11,061 nt of DNA from contig DNJC01000037.1 of the NCBI GenBank assembly GCA_003490025.1, forward strand, positions 580 to 11,640, written 5' to 3'. Position 1 is the first letter of the stretch. Each line of letters begins with the position of its first letter. Shown here one piece after another: positions 6,835-11,061 of the stretch. The position numbers and the translations under genes are program-made. Below the pieces are notes generated by a model, which searched no databases, was not told the DNA's origin, and worked only from the letters and a program-made list of their open reading frames with translations. The DNA is from Geobacter sp. GTDB lineage: Bacteria; Desulfobacterota; Desulfuromonadia; Geobacterales; Geobacteraceae.

Positions 6835-8307
6835 ATGGGAGAGAATTATTTCAACACCCTGCCGCTGCGCCGCCAGCTGCAGGAACTCGGCACCTGCCGC
6901 TTCATGGACGCATCGGAATTCGCCAACGGCTGCGAATACGTCAAGGGGAAGAAGATCGTCATCGTCGGCTGCGGAGCACAGGGCCTCAACCAGGGCCTAA
7001 ACATGCGCGACAGCGGCCTGGACGTCTCCTACACGCTGCGCGCCGAGGCGATCGCACAGAAGCGCCAGTCCTACCTCAACGCGTCCGAGAACGGCTTCAA
7101 GGTCGGCTCCTACGAGGAACTCCTCCCGACCGCCGACATCGTCATGAACCTCGCCCCCGATAAGCAGCACAGCAACGTCGTGGCAACCGTCGTTCCCTTC
7201 ATGAAGCAGGGTGCGGTGTTCAGCTACGCCCACGGCTTCAACATCGTCGAGGAAGGGACCCAGATCCGCAAGGACCTGACCGTCATCATGGTCGCGCCGA
7301 AATGCCCCGGCTCCGAGGTACGCGCCGAGTACAAGCGCGGCTTCGGCGTCCCGACCCTGATCGCCGTGCACGGTGAGAACGACCCCAACGGAGACGGCCT
7401 TGAAATCGCCAAGGCGCTCGCTTCCGCTCAGGGGGGCGACCGCGCCGGCGTGCTGGAATCCTCCTTCGTGGCCGAGGTGAAATCCGACCTGATGGGCGAG
7501 CAGACCATCCTCTGCGGCATGCTGCAGGCGGGCGCGCTCCTTTGCTTCGACAAGATGACCCAGAACGGCATCGCCGCACCCTACGCGGTGAAGCTGATCC
7601 AGTACGGCTGGGAGACCATCACCGAGGCGCTCAAGCACGGCGGCATCACCAACATGATGGACCGCCTCTCGAACCCGGCGAAGCTGATCTGCTTCAAGCT
7701 GGCCGACGAGCTGAAAGACATCATGCGTCCGCTGTTCCAGAAGCACATGGACGACATCATGAGCGGCGAATTCTCCAGGACCATGATGCAGGACTGGGCC
7801 AACGACGACGTGAAGCTCCTCACCTGGCGCGAGGAAACCGGCAAGACCGCCTTCGAGCAGACCGAGGCGGCCGGCGACATCAGCGAGCAGGAGTACTTCG
7901 ACAAGGCGATCCTCATGGTCGCCATGGTGAAGGCCGGCGTCGAGCTCGCCTTCGAGACCATGGTCGAGACCGGGATCGAGCCGGAGTCCGCATACTACGA
8001 GTCCCTGCACGAGACCCCGCTCATCGCCAACACCATCGCCAGAAAGAAGCTGTACGAGATGAACCGCGTCATCTCCGACACCGCCGAGTACGGCTGCTAC
8101 CTCTTCTCCCACGCCTGCGTTCCGCTTTTGAAGGACTTCATGGCCAAGGTGGGGACCGACGTCATCGGCAAGGGGATCGAGGTGAAGGACAACAGCGTCG
8201 ACAACAAGCTGCTGGTGGCGGTGAACGCCGAGATCCGCAGCCACCTAGTCGAGGAAGTGGGCGCAGAACTTCGCGCCGCCATGACCGGCATGCAGAGCAT
8301 CGTGTAG
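6835..8307 (+). CDS. ilvC: Ketol-acid reductoisomerase, class II (long form)
   Basis: Catalyses the Mg2+- and NADPH-dependent isomerisation-reduction of acetolactate and acetohydroxybutyrate in valine, leucine and isoleucine synthesis. The 490 residues match the long enterobacterial class; class I enzymes are about 330-340. The Rossmann motif VGCGAQG occupies residues 44-50. Catalytic and metal residues are present: His133, Lys156, Asp218 and Glu222 (KSDLMGEQ) in the first knotted domain, and Glu389, Glu393 (YYESLHE) and Ser414 in the second. Long stretches, such as those around AGVLESSFVAEVKSDLMGEQ, look nearly identical to the E. coli protein as I recall it. ATG at 6835 follows GAGGAGAG. 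The gene is divergent from ilvY, has its own terminator, and no other ilv gene is nearby. Confidence 0.98.
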   Translation: MGENYFNTLPLRRQLQELGTCRFMDASEFANGCEYVKGKKIVIVGCGAQGLNQGLNMRDSGLDVSYTLRAEAIAQKRQSYLNASENGFKVGSYEELLPTADIVMNLAPDKQHSNVVATVVPFMKQGAVFSYAHGFNIVEEGTQIRKDLTVIMVAPKCPGSEVRAEYKRGFGVPTLIAVHGENDPNGDGLEIAKALASAQGGDRAGVLESSFVAEVKSDLMGEQTILCGMLQAGALLCFDKMTQNGIAAPYAVKLIQYGWETITEALKHGGITNMMDRLSNPAKLICFKLADELKDIMRPLFQKHMDDIMSGEFSRTMMQDWANDDVKLLTWREETGKTAFEQTEAAGDISEQEYFDKAILMVAMVKAGVELAFETMVETGIEPESAYYESLHETPLIANTIARKKLYEMNRVISDTAEYGCYLFSHACVPLLKDFMAKVGTDVIGKGIEVKDNSVDNKLLVAVNAEIRSHLVEEVGAELRAAMTGMQSIV

Positions 8308-8335
8308 TATCCGCAGCATCAGAGCAGGCAAACGG

Positions 8336-8368
8336 AAAAAGGCGCTCCCGAATGGGGGCGCCTTTTTT
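8336..8368 (+). terminator. Intrinsic terminator of ilvC
   Basis: A 9-bp stem GGCGCTCCC/GGGGGCGCC with one G-T pair and a GAAT loop is followed by six T. It begins about 30 bases past the ilvC stop. Five A residues before the stem give it some capacity on the other strand too. Confidence 0.9.
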
Positions 8369-8396
8369 ACGCGCTGACGCTGTTACATCATTTCAT

Positions 8397-8578
8397 CGTT
8401 CCTACGCTCCAGCGTGGGAACGCAAAGCCCCTGACGCTCCAGCGTCAGCTAAAGACTGTTACTTCATCGTTCCTACGCTCCAGCGTCAGCTAAAGACTGT
8501 TATATCTAGAACCGTCAGTAAACATAAACCGACGCGGGAGCGTCACGCAATGTGTTCCCACGCTGGAGCGTAGGAACA
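8397..8578. repeat. Cluster of five related palindromic repeats, one of them a hybrid
   Basis: Five short palindromes built on CGCTCCAGCG or a similar core lie between the ilvC terminator and the hydrolase. Unit 1 (8397-8422) has 12-bp arms with one G-T pair. Unit 2 (8431-8448) is a perfect 8-bp-arm palindrome followed by CTAAAGACTGTTA. Unit 3 (about 8465-8502) has the left half of unit 1 joined to the right half and tail of unit 2. Unit 4 (8531-8544) has GACGC/GCGTC arms. Unit 5 (8553-8578) is nearly the reverse complement of unit 1. No gene is visible in the 8308-8610 gap. The pattern fits REP/BIME-type elements rather than CRISPR. Confidence 0.75.
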
Positions 8579-8582
8579 ATAA

Positions 8583-8640
8583 CCCTTCCCTCCCCTTAAC
8601 CTCATCCCCTTCAAGGGGAGGGTCGGGGTGGGGATGGGTT
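8583..8640. repeat. C-rich interspersed repeat with 10-bp inverted arms
   Basis: The arms CCCTCCCCTT (8588-8597) and AAGGGGAGGG (8613-8622) are perfectly complementary. An alternative tight hairpin CCCCTT/AAGGGG (8606-8618) is nested inside, and a low-complexity G-rich tail runs to about 8640. The composition differs sharply from its surroundings. It overlaps the 3' end of the hydrolase gene. Confidence 0.6.
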
Positions 8641-9495
8641 TAGCTCCTCCCCAGGGTTTACCTCGACCGGCGAGTGGCACGCCTCGAGAATCGAGGAAAG
8701 GAGATAGACGGCCGGCTTGATGACGCTGTCGGCGGCCCAGTAGGCCGAGTGATTGGCGGGATTCCACGAGGTAAGGATGTTGCCGACGGTCACCTCGATG
8801 TCTTCGCTGACGGCCTGGCTGTAACTTTGACTGAGGGACTTCAACGGCCAGCCGAGCACGTCGTCGGAATCGTACAGGTTCAGCCATTTCGCTTTCTTCT
8901 TCAGCGGCTCCGGCAGCGTGGGCGGCGGAAACTGGATGCTGGAGATCGGGTCGCAGGCGAGCGTGAAAAGCGGAATGTTGCTCCCGAGCGTGATCATCCC
9001 GGAGAGGGTCTCCATCCTTTCGAACGGGCTCCCCCCGTAGCTCGCCTCATCCCTTCCCTGTTGCCGGTCCCAGATATAGTTCGACATGACGACCGAGCCG
9101 AGCGAATGGGCGATGACCAGCAGCGGCTTGTCCTCGTTGCCGAGCTTCGCCCGCAGTTCCCGGAGGGAATCGCGCACGATGCCGTGAATCTGTTGGTACA
9201 GGCTATCGGGGCGGTCACTTGCGGAGTGGTACGCGGTCACGGTCCCGAAGGCGTTGAGAAAGAACTTGCGAAGCTTCGCCCAGTTGAGATCGTTCTGGGC
9301 GGCCAGGTCCACCCACATCCGGTTCTCCCTTGCCGACAGAAGCGAATTCCAATATACCGATTGCCATGCGATCTCGTCCCGGTTCAGCCCGCGCCCGGCG
9401 ATCCTCTCCCGCAGTTCCTGGATGGTGTCATGGGCAAAATCGTCCGTTACCGTTCCCATTCCCTGAACCAACAGCACACCGACTTTCTTGTTCAT
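8611..9495 (-). CDS. Alpha/beta hydrolase, substrate unknown
   Basis: A predicted 294-residue soluble serine hydrolase of the alpha/beta fold with no signal peptide. VLLVQGMGT near the N-terminus (residues 7-15) is a plausible first strand and oxyanion region. AHSLGS (129-134) is the nucleophile elbow with Ser131; Ala replaces the usual first Gly. An acid is available in YDSDDVLGWP (Asp209, 211 or 212), and His249 in NPANHSAYW is a good catalytic histidine, in the order Ser-Asp-His. ATG at 9495 follows a GGGGGA site; an upstream GTG at 9525 lacks one. The final nine or so residues (NPSPPRPSP) and the TGA lie inside an interspersed repeat, so the original C-terminus may have been replaced. It stands alone, and the substrate cannot be inferred from its neighbours. 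Confidence 0.85.
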   Translation of the reverse strand: MNKKVGVLLVQGMGTVTDDFAHDTIQELRERIAGRGLNRDEIAWQSVYWNSLLSARENRMWVDLAAQNDLNWAKLRKFFLNAFGTVTAYHSASDRPDSLYQQIHGIVRDSLRELRAKLGNEDKPLLVIAHSLGSVVMSNYIWDRQQGRDEASYGGSPFERMETLSGMITLGSNIPLFTLACDPISSIQFPPPTLPEPLKKKAKWLNLYDSDDVLGWPLKSLSQSYSQAVSEDIEVTVGNILTSWNPANHSAYWAADSVIKPAVYLLSSILEACHSPVEVNPGEELNPSPPRPSP

Positions 9496-9600
9496 GTAGG
9501 TCCCCCTTCCCTGCCGCACCGGCACTTAGCTCCATGACAGGACGCTCTGCGACTGCCTATCATCAATGACGTCACCAGGCCAGTCTAATGTGACCACACA

Positions 9601-9628
9601 AATATAACTTGATAATCAACCGGCGCAA
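9601..9628 (-). promoter_or_regulatory. Candidate promoter of the hydrolase gene
   Basis: On the minus strand TTGCGC (9628-9623) and TATATT (9606-9601) are 16 bases apart, with the TTGATAATCAA palindrome inside the spacer. The leader would be about 100 bases. The match is moderate and unproven. Confidence 0.35.
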
Positions 9629-9731
9629 GTGATACTGTCGCGAATCCCCTCTCCCTTTGTGACACTGATCTGGTCCGGCACATTCGCACCGTTCTGTTTA
9701 CGGTTCCACGGAATGCACCGTCACAAAAAAC

Positions 9732-9761
9732 TTGTCAACGGGGCTGAAAAAAAGGTAGTCT
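9732..9761 (+). promoter_or_regulatory. Candidate promoter of the OB-fold protein gene
   Basis: TTGTCA (9732-9737) and TAGTCT (9756-9761) are separated by 18 bases that include a run of seven A. The start codon is 57 bases past the -10. The -35 is good and the -10 weak. Confidence 0.35.
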
Positions 9762-9817
9762 GCCGGTGACGGATTGACTCCCTGTGAGCAACCGCAATCT
9801 CCCCAAGGAGTTCCTCG

Positions 9818-10612
9818 ATGAAGCGACTTGCAATGCGTCTTAGCCTCCTCACTGCCATAGCTGTACCCTTCGCCGCACAGCACGCTTACTCAGCCAGTGA
9901 GACGCCTCCGGGCTCTGCGTCGAAACCGACTCCCAAAGAGATAGCGCTTTCGGGCAAGGTACTGGAAACCATGGACGGCGGAGGTTACACCTACATCTTC
10001 ATGAAGAACGGGAACGAAAAGGTGTGGGTAGCGGTCCCGGTCATGAAGGTTGCCGTGGGGCAGGAGCTGACGCTGATTCCGGGCTTCGAGATGAAAAACT
10101 TCACCAGCAAGGCGCTGAATCGCAAGTTCGACAAGGTCATCTTTTCCGCCGGCGTGATCAACGCCACGACGGTGCAGCTCAGCCCTGCCGCGATCAAGAT
10201 GGCCCACCAGGGTGTCCCAGGGGCCCAGGCGGCACCGAAGGGGAAAGCGGAGCCGGTCGCCAAGAAGGCAAGCCCTACCCCGCTGAGCATCGAGCGTATC
10301 AAGAAGGCCAAGGGACCGAACGCCTTTACCGTAGCCCAGATATACGCCAAGAGCAAGCAGCTGGAGAAAAAGCCGGTGGTGGTCAGAGGGAAGGTGGTGA
10401 AGGTGTCGCCGCGGATACTGAAGAGGAACTGGGTGCACATCCAGGACGGAACCGGCACGGAGAAAAAGAAGAACAACAACCTGATCATCACTACCAAGGA
10501 CCTGCCTAACATTGGCGACGTGGTTACCGCACGGGGGACTCTCTACAACAACATGGATTTCGGGTCGGGGTACCGCTACGGAGTCCTGATCGAGGGAGCC
10601 CGCTTCAAGTAG
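9818..10612 (+). CDS. Exported protein with two OB-like segments, function unknown
   Basis: The 264-residue product begins with a classic signal peptide: MKRLAMRLS, a hydrophobic stretch, and a likely cut after AYSA near residue 26. It should therefore be periplasmic or secreted. After a short Pro/Ser linker there are two beta-rich segments. The first (about 41-115) starts LSGKVLETMDGGGYTYIFM. The second (about 165-262) starts VVVRGKVVKVSPRI and continues NWVHIQDGTG...NLIITT...GDVVTARGTL. The second looks like an OB-fold of the nucleic-acid-binding type, and the first has a similar GKV opening. A Lys/Ala/Pro-rich linker joins them. There are no cysteines and no haem motif. ATG at 9818 has AAGGAG seven bases before it. 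OB folds also bind sugars and proteins, so DNA binding is not assured for an exported protein. Confidence 0.85.
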   Translation: MKRLAMRLSLLTAIAVPFAAQHAYSASETPPGSASKPTPKEIALSGKVLETMDGGGYTYIFMKNGNEKVWVAVPVMKVAVGQELTLIPGFEMKNFTSKALNRKFDKVIFSAGVINATTVQLSPAAIKMAHQGVPGAQAAPKGKAEPVAKKASPTPLSIERIKKAKGPNAFTVAQIYAKSKQLEKKPVVVRGKVVKVSPRILKRNWVHIQDGTGTEKKKNNNLIITTKDLPNIGDVVTARGTLYNNMDFGSGYRYGVLIEGARFK

Positions 10613-10619
10613 TCACGGG

Positions 10620-10961
10620 CTACCCTTTCCTTCCCCTGACCTCCTCGTTGAACCTGAGCATCCTTGCGCTCAGCGCACCCGCAACCGCCCCATAGTCGTC
10701 TATCGCCCTCCCCAGTAGAAACAGGGCCTCCTGCTCGAGGTCCAGGTGGACGTGAAGGTCGCTCTCCAAGGCTGGGCCTGTTCCTTCAACCGCCTTGTGC
10801 TTGCGCGGACGCAGAATATCGAGAACGGCCCGGAACGGATGCTTAGACTCCGGGCCGTTTGGTAAAGGGAGCTGTCCCAGGATCTCCTCGGCGGCCCCTG
10901 CCAGGGTGATGACGCTGAAGAGTTCCTTCTTGGCGAAGTAGAGACCCAGTGCGGTTTCCAA
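10620..10961 (-). CDS. Small protein of unknown function, start region interrupted by an in-frame stop
   Basis: I do not recognise this family by name. The frame encodes METALGLYFAKKELF, then SVITLAGAAEEILGQLPLP, and later ARMLRFNEEVRGRKG. It is mostly helical with no signal peptide or membrane segment. The listed start is TTG at 10961, giving 113 residues, but it lacks a nearby ribosome-binding site. The same frame continues sensibly upstream (HKQEIALNL) to an in-frame TAA at 10991-10989. Before that, ATG at 11006 opens five codons (MNIRK) behind an excellent GGAGG. It is therefore either a nonsense-damaged gene or one read by reinitiation; CTG at 10970 lies six bases after an internal AGGAG. 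It converges on the OB-protein gene with seven bases between stops. Confidence 0.5.
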   Translation of the reverse strand: METALGLYFAKKELFSVITLAGAAEEILGQLPLPNGPESKHPFRAVLDILRPRKHKAVEGTGPALESDLHVHLDLEQEALFLLGRAIDDYGAVAGALSARMLRFNEEVRGRKG

Positions 10962-10988
10962 CAGGTTCAGGGCGATCTCCTGCTTGTG

Positions 10989-11006
10989 TTATTTCCTGAT
11001 ATTCAT
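10989..11006 (-). other. Five-codon open frame MNIRK before the small unknown gene
   Basis: ATG at 11006 with GGAGG eight bases upstream, then AAT ATC AGG AAA TAA. It is in the same frame as the gene downstream. It is most simply the true N-terminus cut off by a point mutation; alternatively it is a leader minigene coupled to reinitiation. Confidence 0.5.
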
Positions 11007-11039
11007 GACACCCTCCTACGACGGCTCACCGCCTTCTTC

Positions 11040-11061
11040 ACCTGTAGGAGCGGCATTCCTG
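11040..11061. repeat. REP-like palindromic element, copy 2 (cut by window edge)
   Basis: These 22 bases match 5735-5756 except for T in place of C at the sixth position. The window ends before the second arm of the hairpin would be complete. Confidence 0.6.

Larger units (their letters stand above)
9496..9817. other. Intergenic region between divergent hydrolase and OB-protein genes
   Basis: About 320 bases with no convincing gene. It is more AT-rich than its flanks and should carry both promoters. TTGATAATCAA (about 9609-9619) is an 11-base palindrome, and TGACGTCA is another palindrome near 9567-9574. I see no tRNA or small RNA with a terminator here. Confidence 0.6.

Noticed and set aside
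6997..8244. 415-codon minus-strand open frame inside ilvC
   Set aside because: It is antisense to a certain gene, and its His/Val/Leu/Gly/Asp-rich composition is typical of a mirrored GC-rich frame.
7542..8573. 343-codon plus-strand frame overlapping the ilvC end and the repeats
   Set aside because: It is an out-of-frame shadow of ilvC that runs through the terminator and repeat cluster. No start signal or domain is seen.
8397..8578. Possible CRISPR array
   Set aside because: The repeats differ in length and orientation, one is a hybrid, and the spacing is irregular with no uniform spacers and no cas genes nearby. They are REP-like palindromes.
9567..9574. TGACGTCA palindrome as a specific regulator site
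   Set aside because: It is a single eight-base palindrome with no second copy and no known bacterial regulator that I can tie to it. It could be chance.
9698..9883. 61-codon minus-strand open frame upstream of the OB-protein gene
   Set aside because: It overlaps the signal peptide of the OB-protein gene and has no good ribosome-binding site or similarity that I recognise.

Overview
The window looks like chromosomal DNA from a GC-rich Desulfuromonadota bacterium, most likely Geobacter or a close relative (Geomonas, Citrifermentans). This rests on protein style, gene order and the interspersed GC-rich repeats. It is an inference, because no rRNA or other decisive marker is present.

Positions 1-5680, all minus strand, hold a conserved housekeeping cluster. 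In transcription order it reads rpsB (ribosomal protein S2), tsf (EF-Ts), pyrH (UMP kinase), frr (ribosome recycling factor), uppS (undecaprenyl-PP synthase), cdsA (CDP-diglyceride synthase) and dxr (DXP reductoisomerase, cut by the left edge). The cluster links translation, pyrimidine supply, phospholipid synthesis and isoprenoid/cell-wall carrier synthesis. A good sigma-70-like promoter and a structured leader precede rpsB. A strong intrinsic terminator follows tsf, so rpsB-tsf looks like its own unit. Two hairpins lie between frr and uppS. The best-placed start codon for cdsA is AUA.

Positions 5789-8368 hold a divergent ilvY-ilvC pair. IlvY is a LysR-type regulator, and IlvC is a 490-residue class II (enterobacterial-type) ketol-acid reductoisomerase. 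The shared intergenic region contains a LysR-type palindrome, a perfect TATAAT for ilvC and an overlapping ilvY promoter candidate. The unit resembles the E. coli ilvY-ilvC locus and could have been acquired horizontally. ilvC ends in a clear intrinsic terminator.

Positions 8397-8640 are a patch of interspersed palindromic repeats. It includes a hybrid of two repeat types, then a C-rich repeat that supplies the stop codon and last residues of the next gene. That gene (minus strand) is a cytosolic alpha/beta hydrolase with a Ser-Asp-His set. A plus-strand gene for an exported protein with two OB-like segments follows. It converges on a small minus-strand gene of unknown function, whose apparent original start is followed five codons later by an in-frame TAA. 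The window ends inside a second copy of a REP-like element first seen near 5735.

I found no CRISPR array, tRNA, transposase, phage gene or clear novel multi-gene system. The most notable points are the cdsA start codon, the interrupted small gene, the ilvY-ilvC module and the repeat patch.
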